From: Pelotomaculum thermopropionicum SI
GTDB taxonomy: Bacteria > Bacillota > Desulfotomaculia > Desulfotomaculales > Pelotomaculaceae
Direction: 5' to 3'
DNA length: 64,000 nucleotides
NCBI GenBank assembly: GCA_000010565.1
Contig: AP009389.1
Span: forward strand, 2,294,001 to 2,358,000
Part shown: in pieces, positions 56,734 to 64,000 of the stretch
Layout: the number at the start of each line of letters is the position of its first letter
Position numbering within the stretch: the stretch's first letter is position 1
Translations under genes and position numbers: made by a program
The notes under the pieces: generated by a model
Seen by the model: the letters and a program-made list of their open reading frames with translations, nothing else
Database searches by the model: none
What the model was told of the DNA's origin: nothing

Positions 56734-56806
56734 ATGCTTTTCTCCTTTCGTTATATTTCTACACCAGGTTGAAATTGTCCTATAACCCGGCGCTAAAAAA
56801 ACAAAA

Positions 56807-56827
56807 CCCCCGGCGTCAAACCGGGGG
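56807..56827 (-). terminator. Terminator after the 83-aa gene
   Basis: CCCCCGG and CCGGGGG around a 7-nt loop, then TTTTGTTTTTTT on the minus strand; overlaps the end of the 83-aa gene. Confidence 0.85.
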
Positions 56828-57067
56828 CCGTCCTTCGGCTCTCTCCTTTTTCCGCTCCACCGCTCCCCGCCCGGCCTTCACGGCCTCAAGGCAGGCGTGG
56901 AAGCAGGCCCGTTTCAGTGTCTCGTCCTGGCCGGGCCGGCGGCGGCGCATTTCCTCCGCGCGGCGGCAGATCGCGATCACCCGCCGGTTCGGGTCGCTTT
57001 CCCGGTAGGTGCTCTTCAGTAACTGGTCGCGTATGAGCAAGTGATCTGGTCTAGGCACATGGATCAT
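56816..57067 (-). CDS. Hypothetical mobile-element protein (83 aa)
   Basis: Begins MIHVPRPDHLLIRDQLLKS behind GAAAGGAGATGATCC. Basic, helix-rich, with RRAEEMRRRRPGQDETLKRACFHACLEAVKAG. No domain recognised. Own terminator; likely monocistronic. Confidence 0.6.
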   Translation of the reverse strand: MIHVPRPDHLLIRDQLLKSTYRESDPNRRVIAICRRAEEMRRRRPGQDETLKRACFHACLEAVKAGRGAVERKKERAEGRPPV

Positions 57068-57117
57068 CTCCTTTCAAAATCGGGCCGTTTTAAAAAGCCC
57101 TCTATAAAACGACAAAA

Positions 57118-57150
57118 CCCGCATACCCAACAATAACAGGGGCCTGCGGG
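57118..57150 (-). terminator. Terminator after the zinc-ribbon gene at 57288
   Basis: CCCGCA and TGCGGG pair over a 21-nt loop; TTTTGTCGTTTT follows on the minus strand. The flank AAAAGyCCTCTrTAAAACGA recurs near 61380. Confidence 0.6.
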
Positions 57151-57211
57151 CTTTTGGAAAATATTCCCCTTTATCGTATTTTGGACTGGGGGTATCATCA
57201 TACCGGCAAGT

Positions 57212-57234
57212 TTCACAAATCGAAAGCGTGACAT
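57212..57234. repeat. 23-bp repeat, copy 1, start of a larger duplication
   Basis: Core CGAAAGCGTGACAT after TTCACAA. With 57914-58070 it shares about 150 bp: a TATYATSATA tract, this core, a hairpin region and the last codons of a zinc-ribbon gene. Confidence 0.8.
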
Positions 57235-57287
57235 CCGGAAGCCTTGAAAGACGGGGCTTCCAGAACCAGAAAAATTGTCTAATGTTA

Positions 57288-57815
57288 TTACATGGAGTGG
57301 TGGGCCACTTGCTTTTTCCTCGCCCGGTATTTCCTCTCCCTGGCCTGCTCCGTTTCAACCTCCCGCTTGCACTCCCGGCAATACGTCTGCCTGTTGCTGA
57401 CAACGTACAGGATAGGTTTGTCGCACCGCGCGCAAGCCCTGATGACCGTATCCGCTTGCTCCTGCTTCTGTTCCTCCGGCTCCGGCTGGCGATCAAGTTC
57501 GTATAGGCCGTGTTCTTCCTTTCCACTGCTTTCCTTTTCCCAGGGGAAGGGCCTGTCGTACTTCCTCTTTGACTTTTTCACCGCGTTGGCGAACTTTTCA
57601 AGGTCGCCGTCCGGCCAGAGGCCGTTATGCTGCCGCACGTAAAAATCCCGCTCTGAAATGCCGCACTCCATGCAGCGGGCGTAGTCCAGGCGGGAATCGT
57701 GGCCGAACTCGGTCTCTTTTCCGCAGTACGGGCACCAGGCCCGGCCCTGCTTCAACCCCTTTGGCTCATAACCTTCCGGGGGCGATATAATCTTGACGGT
57801 CAATTTTAAGCACAC
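57288..57815 (-). CDS. Zinc-ribbon protein A of the mobile element (175 aa)
   Basis: Three metal sites: CPYC and CMEC (about 28-51) and CARC with CREC (about 128-152). Ends in the basic tail YRARKKQVAHHSM. Middle region is charged (KKSKRKYDRPFPWEKESSGKEEHG). No catalytic domain. Paralogous at the C-terminus to the protein at 58015-58353. ATG/TTG region at 57815 behind AAAGGAG. Probably nucleic-acid binding. Confidence 0.7.
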   Translation of the reverse strand: MCLKLTVKIISPPEGYEPKGLKQGRAWCPYCGKETEFGHDSRLDYARCMECGISERDFYVRQHNGLWPDGDLEKFANAVKKSKRKYDRPFPWEKESSGKEEHGLYELDRQPEPEEQKQEQADTVIRACARCDKPILYVVSNRQTYCRECKREVETEQARERKYRARKKQVAHHSM

Positions 57816-57888
57816 TCCTTTCTGCTATGGTTTTTCCTAAAACATCACCACAGTCAAGTTTCAAGCCTTTAAAACACCGTTGTTTTAG

Positions 57889-57911
57889 TTCACAATTCGA
57901 AAGCGTGACAT
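57889..57911. repeat. 23-bp repeat, copy 2
   Basis: Same core as copies 1 and 3; 50 bp from copy 3. Confidence 0.8.
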
Positions 57912-57938
57912 TTGGGGGGTATTATGATAGGGGTAAAC

Positions 57939-57961
57939 TTCACAATTCGAAAGCGTGACAT
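57939..57961. repeat. 23-bp repeat, copy 3
   Basis: Identical to copy 2 over the full unit and continuous with the long duplication reaching the 3' end of the gene at 58015. The hairpin AGCCTTG/CAAGGCT follows at about 57967-57985. Confidence 0.8.
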
Positions 57962-58014
57962 CCGGAAGCCTTGTGGCTCAAGGCTCCCAGAGCCTGAAAA
58001 ATCGTCTAATGTTA

Positions 58015-58353
58015 TTACATGGAGGGGTAAGTCACTTGCTTTTTCCTCGCCCGGTACTTCCTCACATACCTTGTGCGCGCCTCCTGCCTGCCCTGCTTCC
58101 GGTGTACGAAGCACCACTTTTGCCGGTTGCTGGCCGGGTTAAATTCGCGCTTGCATACCGGGCACGTCTTTTTCACCTGGCCCGCAAAAACCGGCGGGCG
58201 GTATTTTTCAACCCTTTGCCTCTCCAACTGCTCCCGCTTCCGCTTGCGCGCCCTGGCCCTGGCTACTTCCGGGTCGTCCCTGCACTCCGGGCAGTATTTT
58301 TGGGCGGTCTGCGCCGGCTCAAATTCCTCTCCGCACCAGCGGCACTTGATCAC
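58015..58353 (-). CDS. Zinc-ribbon protein B of the mobile element (112 aa)
   Basis: GTG start overlapping the upstream gene's stop (GTGA). CRWC and CPEC (about 4-26), then CPVC and CFVH (about 70-90), and the tail YRARKKQVTYPSM shared with protein A. A longer reading frame upstream (to 58599) is Gly/Arg-rich shadow of the 67-aa gene and rejected. Probably DNA or RNA binding. Confidence 0.72.
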   Translation of the reverse strand: MIKCRWCGEEFEPAQTAQKYCPECRDDPEVARARARKRKREQLERQRVEKYRPPVFAGQVKKTCPVCKREFNPASNRQKWCFVHRKQGRQEARTRYVRKYRARKKQVTYPSM

Positions 58354-58553
58354 TCCTTTGCCCCCTTCCCGACCTCCCTGACCATCGCCCGCACCTTCTC
58401 CTTCTCCCCCACGAACTGCCGGGCGAACAGCACCCCGTCCCTGCGGCGGTACTCCCCCGCCTGCTTCAGCCCGGCCTTCCTGGCCGCCTCCCATATGGCG
58501 GGGTCCTCGCTGTAGATGGCGGCCTTGCCTTCGCCGTAGTCCCAGGTCTGCAT
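58350..58553 (-). CDS. Small mobile-element protein (67 aa)
   Basis: MQTWDYGEGKAAIYSEDPAIWEAARKAGL behind AGGAGCTGGTTCC, with a C-terminal basic-acidic helix. Resembles small proteins of phages and ICEs that begin with a Trp-rich strand, but no family is named. Coupled to zinc-ribbon protein B. Confidence 0.6.
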   Translation of the reverse strand: MQTWDYGEGKAAIYSEDPAIWEAARKAGLKQAGEYRRRDGVLFARQFVGEKEKVRAMVREVGKGAKE

Positions 58554-58599
58554 GGAACCAGCTCCTTTCCTGAAATTTTTGTATTCCTAGTAAAAACAA

Positions 58600-58631
58600 A
58601 AGCCCGGCATTTCAAAGCTTCACCGGGGCTT
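58600..58631 (-). terminator. Terminator upstream of the 67-aa gene
   Basis: Minus strand AAGCCCCGG and CCGGGCTT over a 15-nt loop, then TTGTTTTT. It would end a transcript now separated by the IS. Confidence 0.65.
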
Positions 58632-58738
58632 AAAAAAACGCTAAAACAGCCATTTTCAAAAAGATTCACTTGCTAGCTTTTCTTCTACTCCGCCGAAAAT
58701 TCGCCGGATTTTCACGTGGCGTCCGAGGTTAAAAAACA

Positions 58739-60315
58739 GTTAGTGTAAAGTTATTGTAGGAATTTTAGAGGAAAAAAGAGAAGACATCACCGTCCTTAGC
58801 CACAGGACGAGTAACCCCAAAAGATTACCCAAAGAGGTGATGTCTTCATGGAAATGATTCGCTCCCTAACCCCCATACTCCTTTCAATAATGGAGACAAC
58901 AATTAATAATTTAAGCGGAGAAATGGATTTTAACACCTTCCAGGACAAATTAGCATCCAAGCTAAATGAGGCAGGTCGAGAAATTATACGGCAAGTTTTA
59001 GAAGAAATGGACCGGCAAATTAAGGAGGACAAAAAAAGGCGGCAGAATTGGCAAGTTTGGCGAAGCGGAGATACTAAAGAAATAGTTACCCGTTTTGGAT
59101 TAGTTGCCTATAAAAGAACCTACTACAAGCACAAAGAGACCAGCCAGTATGCGTATTTAGTAGACGAGCAGGCAGGTTATACTCCCCACCTGCGGGTAGA
59201 TCATAACGTAAAAGCAGAGTTGGTAGCCCGTGCAGCCGATCTTTCCTATCGCAAGAGCGGTCAGGTAATAGGAGAGCAGTGTGGAAATATTTCAATCAGC
59301 GGCCAGACAGTAAAAAAAGCAGTAGACACCTTTGAGCGGGCCGCATTACCGAACAAATTAAAAAAGCAAGTGAAGTGTCTATATATAGAGGCAGACGAAG
59401 ACCACGTAGCATGTCAGCGTGGGAGAGGTTTTGAGGTCCGGCTGGTATATATCCATGAAGGCTGGAGTTCGAATGGAAAGCGCCGCAAGCTTGAGCGGCC
59501 CATATACCAAAGCAGTGTAGACGAAGATATTAGTACTTTTTGGGAAAGAGTTTGGGAAGAAGCAAATAAGCTCTATGACTTAGAAGCGGTAGAAAAAATA
59601 TATCTCATGGGAGACGGGGCGGCCTGGATTCAAAGCGCAAAAGAAGTATTTCCCCAGGCAGAATTTGTTTTAGACCGTTTTCACTACATGAAATATGTTC
59701 GTATGGCCGTTGCGGGGGCACATAATAAACAGGGGCAAAAACTGAAGAGTGCCATACGCTTTGGGAATTGCGAAAAAGCCCGGCAGGTAATCCAGGAGTT
59801 AATAAAGGCGGCTGTTACTCCCGGTCGCAAACAGAGGATTTTAGATGCCTGGAGATATATTAAGAATAACTGGGCAGCAATAGCAGCTTTACACCGTGAA
59901 GAAAAAACAATTAGCTGCAGCGGAGAAAGTCACATAAGCCATATTCTTTCAGCACGGTTGAGCAGCCGGCCCATGGGTTGGAGCAAAGACGGAGCTAGGC
60001 ATATGTCCTATATTCGAGTTGCCCGGGCCAACGGGCAGTCTATTGCTGAAGAATACAGGCGGCAACGGCAATTCCAGCCCTTACCTGTTATTTATATCCA
60101 ACAGGAAAAATTAGAAAGAGAACGCAAAAAACTAAAAGAAACTCGTGAAGTACTTGATAACATCCCCGTACTGCAAGGGCCTAAAAATTATCTTCGGGAG
60201 GCCTTGAAAGGGTTGGCTTTTGCGTAAAAAGCAATTTTAACTAAATAATGGTCTTTTTATTTGTTCTAGGGTCGGCCGGTTGTCTTCTTTTTTCCAACAG
60301 TGTCTTGACACTATC
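58739..60315 (+). mobile_element. ISLre2-family insertion sequence with 9-bp target duplication
   Basis: TAAAAAACA flanks both ends (58730-58738 and 60316-60324). Terminal inverted repeats read GTTAGTGTAAAG and, inverted, GATAGTGTCAAG. About 1577 bp with one transposase. The exact duplication suggests a recent, still intact insertion. Confidence 0.85.
58848..60227 (+). CDS. ISLre2-family transposase (UPF0236)
   Basis: 459 residues, intact. Family segments: FGLVAYKRTYYKHKET, ADLSYRKSGQVIGE, VKCLYIEADEDHVACQRG (acidic catalytic residue), YLMGDGAAWIQSAKEVFPQAEFVLDRFHYMKYV and CSGESHISHILSARLSSRPMGWSKDGARHMSYIR. ATG behind AGAGGTG. Confidence 0.93.
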   Translation: MEMIRSLTPILLSIMETTINNLSGEMDFNTFQDKLASKLNEAGREIIRQVLEEMDRQIKEDKKRRQNWQVWRSGDTKEIVTRFGLVAYKRTYYKHKETSQYAYLVDEQAGYTPHLRVDHNVKAELVARAADLSYRKSGQVIGEQCGNISISGQTVKKAVDTFERAALPNKLKKQVKCLYIEADEDHVACQRGRGFEVRLVYIHEGWSSNGKRRKLERPIYQSSVDEDISTFWERVWEEANKLYDLEAVEKIYLMGDGAAWIQSAKEVFPQAEFVLDRFHYMKYVRMAVAGAHNKQGQKLKSAIRFGNCEKARQVIQELIKAAVTPGRKQRILDAWRYIKNNWAAIAALHREEKTISCSGESHISHILSARLSSRPMGWSKDGARHMSYIRVARANGQSIAEEYRRQRQFQPLPVIYIQQEKLERERKKLKETREVLDNIPVLQGPKNYLREALKGLAFA

Positions 60316-60438
60316 TAAAAAACAAAAAACTATTGACACCCCGCTTTGATTTGTATACACTTAAATTAACAGAGCTCACCACGCATTTTGACGTTTTAAA
60401 CGTCTATGCGGACCAGGGTGAGACTTTTATATTTCGGG

Positions 60439-61340
60439 ATGATTAGAGCAGTGTCTTCCTACCAATTTCCTAAACCCCCTCTAACATTTGAGCAACAAGT
60501 TGACCTGCTGAAGAGTCGTGGGTTAATAATAAAAGATACCACCTTTGCTAAAAAAATTTTAACAAATTTAAGCTATTATAGATTAAGCGGATATACCCTA
60601 AGTTTTAGGACAAACGATATTTTTCATACAGGCGCAACTTTTGAGATCGTTTATCAAATATACGAATTCGATCAAAAATTAAGGTATTTACTGCTCGACA
60701 TGATTGAAGTAGTAGAAATTGCTTTTAGAACACATATAGCATACTATCATGCACATAATTATGGTTCTTTGGGTTATCAAGAAAGTTTATATTTTGAGGA
60801 TACTAATTATCATAACGAATTTATGAACGAATTCAAAGAACAAATAAACAGGAATAAGGATAGAGAGTTATTTATTAAACATCACTTTGAAAAATACAAT
60901 GGTAACTTTCCTATATGGGTTGCCGTCGAACTTTTTTCTTTTGGAACTTTATCGAAATTCTTTAAGAATATGAAATCTAAGGATAGAGAGTTTATATCTA
61001 AACAACATTACGGATTTCTTCTGTATATACCACAAACTGGTTACATTCATTGGTTAATTTACGAAATATATGTGCCCATTATGGCAGGATTTACAATAGA
61101 GTCTTTAAAATAACTCCACGGCTAGGTACAAAAGATAAACAATTATTTGGACAATTAGGTATAGAAAATAATAAGTTATTTGCGGTTATCTTCGTTTCAA
61201 AATACCTAATCAAAGATAAAAAAAGATGGGCAACATTTTTAACCAACCTTCAGGCACTTTTTGAGGAATACAATGATGTAGATATTTCTCTAATAGGTTT
61301 TCCTAATAATTGGCATGAATTACTTCACGGCATTAGTTGA
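60439..61340 (+). pseudogene. Abi_2 (AbiD/AbiF-type) abortive-infection gene, frameshifted
   Basis: First frame to 61113: KPPLTFEQQVDLLKSRGLII, YYRLSGYTLSFR, FDQKLRYLLLDMIEVVEIAFRTHIAY, the typical Abi_2 N-terminal half. At about 61013 coding passes to the next frame, which reads ISSVYTTNWLHSLVNLRNICAHYGRIYNR, containing the R-N-x-x-x-H HEPN RNase motif, and ends at 61340. One base missing after TACGG explains it. As it stands the first product lacks the HEPN motif. AT-rich relative to neighbours. No partner gene. Confidence 0.88.
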
Positions 61341-61529
61341 TTCCACTACAAAACCCTTTCAAAAAAATGTTATCGGGCCTCTAAAAGTCCTCTGTAAAAC
61401 GAAAAACCCCCCAAACCCTTGTCTCGCCGTGGGACTTGCGAGTTTTCTGCGCGGATTGTTGTCTAAAAGCCCTTGATTTTAATAGGCTGCAATACTGGTA
61501 AAAAATGCTAGACAGCGAAATATAACCCC

Positions 61530-62069
61530 TCACCCCGCCTTCCTCACCACCGCCCCCGCCAGGGCAGCCACCACCCGCGCCGGGGTGAACCGGGCCACTT
61601 CCAGCAGGGCCGCCTCCACGGAAAGCGGGCCGCCGGACCGGTAGGCCCTTTCGCCGGTCATGGCGTCGTAGGCGTCGCAGGCGGCCAGCAGGAGAATTTC
61701 CACCCCAGGCTCGGCCAGGCCGTCCGGGTATCCCTTGCCGCCGGGCCTTTCGTGGTGGCCGCGTATCAAGGCCCGCGCCAGCGGCGGCAGGTCCGGGCAA
61801 AGCTCCAGGGCCAGGTTTTCCCCGGCCACGGGGTGGACTTTCACCAGCGCCCAGTCGAAGGTGTTCAGGGGATACTTGGTGAAAAGCTCCTGGGGCCAGT
61901 TTGTCTTACCCAGGTCGTGCATGTAGGCGGCCTGGGCGATCAGTACCGGGTCGGGTAGGCGCAGGAGCTTTGCCGCTCCCAGGGCCAGCAGCGCCACCCG
62001 GCGGGAGTGCGCCTCCAGGCAGGGCGGCGCGGTTGCCAGGGCCTGGCGTGCGGCTTGTAACATGCTCAT
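61530..62069 (-). CDS. HD-GYP-like metal-dependent phosphohydrolase
   Basis: 179 residues. AHSRRVALLALGAAKLL, the metal site AAYMHDLGKTNW, VKVHPVAGENL, and HHERPGGKGYPDGL, followed by LLAACDAYDAMTGERAYR. HD-GYP proteins hydrolyse cyclic di-GMP and related dinucleotides. It has no receiver or PAS domain, so input is unclear. GC-rich, unlike the Abi_2 gene beside it. The gap 61341-61529 holds no gene. Confidence 0.88.
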   Translation of the reverse strand: MSMLQAARQALATAPPCLEAHSRRVALLALGAAKLLRLPDPVLIAQAAYMHDLGKTNWPQELFTKYPLNTFDWALVKVHPVAGENLALELCPDLPPLARALIRGHHERPGGKGYPDGLAEPGVEILLLAACDAYDAMTGERAYRSGGPLSVEAALLEVARFTPARVVAALAGAVVRKAG

Positions 62070-62126
62070 GGTTTGAACGCTCCTTTCTGTGGTATAATTA
62101 ATTTAAAACTCAGGTGGTGAGATCGC

Positions 62127-62345
62127 TTGATTTACAAGCTGCCAGTGACAATCAAACTATATGGCAGGGAGTATATTGCCCGCTGTGAGCCGTTAAGGGC
62201 CACCGCCACGGGGGATAACCCTGACGAAGCGTTGAAAAATTTAAGGGAAGCCATAGACGAAATGATAAGGGAATTTGGCCGGGAAGAGGTATTTCAAGAC
62301 GTTAGTCCTGAAACTGAAGTGCGGGTGCTTGAGGTAAGCGTATGA
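62127..62345 (+). CDS. HicB-like antitoxin of a second TA pair (72 aa)
   Basis: TTG start behind GGTGGTGAGA. One HicB-like fold: YKLPVTIKLYGREYIARCEPLRATATGDNPDEALKNLREAIDEMIREFG. Stop overlaps the next start (ATGA). Lacks a separate DNA-binding domain. Confidence 0.75.
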   Translation: MIYKLPVTIKLYGREYIARCEPLRATATGDNPDEALKNLREAIDEMIREFGREEVFQDVSPETEVRVLEVSV

Positions 62346-62584
62346 GTGAGTTTTTGGAGCTGAAAAGGAACGAATTCGAGGCTTTTTTATTGCGTTTCAG
62401 CAGGCCCGGTTCGCTCAAGTTTCGCAACAACAAGTGGGTTGGCCTCAACAGAGAAGGGAAACCTTTCACCGTCCACGTAAAGCACGGTAGCACCAGGAAA
62501 TACCCGCCGCCGCTTATTAAGGCTGTAGCAAAGGACTTAAAAGTATCGCTTGAAGAATTCCAGGAGTGGCATAAAAATCTTTAG
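62342..62584 (+). CDS. HicA-like toxin of a second TA pair (80 aa)
   Basis: ELKRNEFEAFLLRFSRPGSLKFRNNKWVGLNREGKPFTVHVKHGSTRKYPPPLIKAVAKDLKVSLEEFQEW. The H-G-S-T-R-K strand-helix junction and the C-terminal helix follow the HicA plan, although it is longer and the catalytic His context differs from the copy at 17299. Confidence 0.72.
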   Translation: MSEFLELKRNEFEAFLLRFSRPGSLKFRNNKWVGLNREGKPFTVHVKHGSTRKYPPPLIKAVAKDLKVSLEEFQEWHKNL

Positions 62585-62604
62585 GCTGTCTTTAAAAGAC
62601 AGCC
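62584..62604 (+). terminator. Terminator after the second TA pair
   Basis: GGCTGTCTT, loop TAA, AAGACAGCC, then GTTT; strong stem, short T-run. Confidence 0.65.
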
Positions 62605-62662
62605 GTTTGGAGTGTACGGTATTTTATGTTTTGACAAGCCCGGCGTACTGCGAGGTCAGGAG

Positions 62663-62767
62663 TCACCCGCCTTTGGCGTAGTCGGCCATGTAGGAGAGTG
62701 CGGCTTGCCGGGCGGCGGTTTCCACGTGGGGGTTGTCGGTGAAAAGGGCGTGGCGAGATTCATATTC
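62663..62767 (-). pseudogene. 3' remnant of an unidentified gene next to the intron
   Basis: About 34 codons, ESRHALFTDNPHVETAARQAALSYMADYAKGG, then a stop; open upstream only to 62770. Composition looks coding but no family is recognised. It adjoins the truncated intron ORF. Confidence 0.35.
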
Positions 62768-62770
62768 TAA

Positions 62771-63121
62771 TCAATTTGTCGTTGTCACTGGAAACAATTC
62801 CGGCAGCTTAATTAGAGAAATTCCCGGCGGTTTATCCTGAGAAACAACAACCCGGTCTTTTACGGTGGGTATTCCCAGCGGGCGTTTGCTGCCGTCCGCT
62901 TTGGGAATCTCCACTCTTAAGACCGGCTGCGGTTCGTATGTGCCGGTTTTCAGTTCGTGATGAAGTTGGCGCAACCTTTCTTCCAGGTTCTGGCCGAAGG
63001 CTTCCACGGTCTCACCGTCTACTCCGGGAGCTCCTTTGTTGGCTCTAACGGCACGATAAGCTCTTTCAAGGTTGTCGAGCCGGTATACTTTGTCAATGAG
63101 GCTGTACCATTTCTTCACCAT
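62771..63121 (-). pseudogene. Group II intron reverse transcriptase, N-terminal remnant
   Basis: 116 codons: DKVYRLDNLERAYRAVRANKGAPGVDGETVEAFG and the RT motif LRVEIPKADGSKRPLGIPTVKDRVV, then an unrelated tail ending VTTTN. The catalytic YADD box, maturase and endonuclease domains are lacking, so an internal deletion has removed about three quarters of the gene. Confidence 0.9.
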
Positions 63122-63847
63122 TTCACCTGATTTCGCTATGCTTCTTCAGTCCTTTACGGTTTTGCGGCGGTTTCTTCCTGCGGGTTTCCCGGCGTCTCTA
63201 GCTCTGTGGCAATCCTACCGTTAAGTGCCGCAGTACTCCGCCTGAGCGGACGTTATGGCTAGCAAGTTCGTCACCGCCTGCCTTAACGTTCCCCTTGGCA
63301 TTTCAGCCTCGGTTATCTTCTCATCCCACCGCTCGGTTCATCAGTTGCATACTTTGGTTTATCTTCGCCCCTTCGCACACATAAAGGCTTTTGGCTCTTT
63401 ATGTCCCGCTGCAACATGGTGCAGCGTCCCCTCAGTTTTATCCTCCGGTCTGTTGCCAGCCTTCACTGGCTGAGGGTTAGTCACTACTACGGGCTCATCT
63501 GCCACCCGACACCACCTGTTCCCTCCCTTGCGTTTCCGCTTGTTTGGGCTTACCTGCCGTGACAGCAGGATGATGCCGGGCTTCCCCGGTTAAGTCTGCC
63601 TGCCTGAACTTGAACGCATCCGTCCTAACTTCTCAGGTTATCCAGCTTTCGGGCTTTCCCATATTATGCAAGGTTACCCGCCTGAGCAGCCAACACCGGT
63701 TCGCTTACGCTATGTTCCAAGTTCCCCCTTCGGCTTCCTTCAGACATCACCTTTACCGGTGACGCCCTTGCCTACGGGTTGTCTTCCCGCTGGATAGGCG
63801 ACAGGGTCTCTTTCAACCCATCGGCTCGGCAAACATGCCGGGCGAAC
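62771..63847 (-). mobile_element. Truncated group II intron (probably bacterial class C)
   Basis: Minus strand from GTTCGCCCGGCATG (63847) through about 720 nt of structured, non-coding sequence with repeated GNRA-like hairpins, then the RT start at 63121. Plus-strand ORFs here (63255-63473, 63779-63973) are shadows. Domain V and the 3' end are not found near 62770, agreeing with 3' truncation. It lies directly behind a terminator hairpin, the usual target of class C introns. Confidence 0.8.
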
Positions 63848-63854
63848 ATAAATA

Positions 63855-63880
63855 GGAGTGGGGGCATCAAGCCCCCCTCC
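63855..63880 (-). terminator. Terminator hairpin used as intron target
   Basis: Minus strand GGAG-GGGGGC, loop TTGAT, GCCCCC-CTCC, then TATTTAT and the intron 5' end. The remaining 63881-64000 shows no convincing gene. Confidence 0.7.
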
Positions 63881-64000
63881 TACTTACATCTCCAGCCGCG
63901 CGGGTACGCGCGGCGTAAGCCGGGTCGGGATGCTTCCAGCAATTTAATGACAGCCCCTTTTGGGGGGGGATGAGCCTTTTTCCTGACTGCCCCCATGGTT

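Noticed and set aside
57074-57526. 150-aa Arg/Ser-rich minus-strand ORF
   Set aside because: Overlaps the Cys-rich zinc-ribbon gene and runs through its terminator; composition is that of a frame shadow.
58354-58599. N-terminal extension of zinc-ribbon protein B
   Set aside because: Gly/Arg-rich out-of-frame reading of the 67-aa gene; a GTG start at 58353 with GTGA overlap is far better.
63255-63973. Plus-strand ORFs of 72 and 64 aa
   Set aside because: They lie within or beside structured group II intron RNA on the opposite strand and show no coding features.

Overview
The window looks like chromosome from a moderately GC-rich, endospore-forming, anaerobic Firmicute of the Peptococcaceae type (Pelotomaculum/Desulfotomaculum-like). 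This is inferred from the pyk-pfkA-accA-accD-mtrB-dnaE order, a yyaC-type spore gene, a ydaO c-di-AMP riboswitch, frequent TTG/GTG starts behind strong GGAGG sites, and fermentation by an ADP-forming acyl-CoA synthetase. Core chromosome fills about 16.6-55.0 kb. It is bounded by two mobile regions, each of which runs off one edge of the window.

Region A (1-16.6 kb) is an integrated phage-like element. It ends at a 3' fragment of a tRNA-Leu(CAA) gene (16554-16615), next to the stump of a tyrosine integrase. It carries a portal protein (partial), TerL, a cluster of gamma-glutamylcyclotransferase, amidoligase and an ABC ATPase-GNAT fusion, a very large fibre-like protein with about 42 copies of a 14-residue repeat, and two small structural-type genes. 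Three AT-rich cargo units are interspersed: a DUF2971-like protein, a ParA-like ATPase with a small partner, and a membrane coiled-coil protein. An IS5-type element is also present. Three minus-strand promoters share nearly the same 17-nt spacer with an ATTACGTAAT-like core, which suggests one regulator.

Region B (16.6-40.4 kb) is core. It holds a HicBA module with a double HicB, a c-di-AMP riboswitch with the K+ importer KimA, YyaC, a macro domain-SGNH hydrolase fusion, DedA, the glycolysis/fatty-acid cluster, TRAP, DnaE, a chemoreceptor lacking an extracellular sensor followed by a FIST protein, YbaK-TrmL-Nth, and a DUF4912-GH57 pair.

Region C (40.4-52.9 kb) is a lactate-to-acetate locus built as two convergent operons. 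Rightward: lactate permease, GlcD, GlcF, GntR. Leftward: ADP-forming acyl-CoA synthetase, a P-loop/DRTGG protein, LutC, LutB-LutA fusion, GntR. Each operon ends in a FadR-type regulator, and the two share one bidirectional terminator. Both promoters have a TGGTCATAyCAT-like operator just after the -10. The permease has an apparent C-terminal frameshift. The LutBA fusion has an in-frame TGA where a conserved glycine codon is expected.

Region D (53-64 kb) is a second mobile element. A large serine recombinase abuts a nucleotidyltransferase/phosphomannomutase gene that has lost its 5' third, so the element probably inserted inside that gene. Its cargo includes small zinc-ribbon genes with duplicated 3' flanks, an ISLre2 element with a 9-bp target duplication, a frameshifted Abi_2 gene, an HD-GYP protein, a second HicBA-like pair, and a truncated group II intron behind a terminator hairpin.
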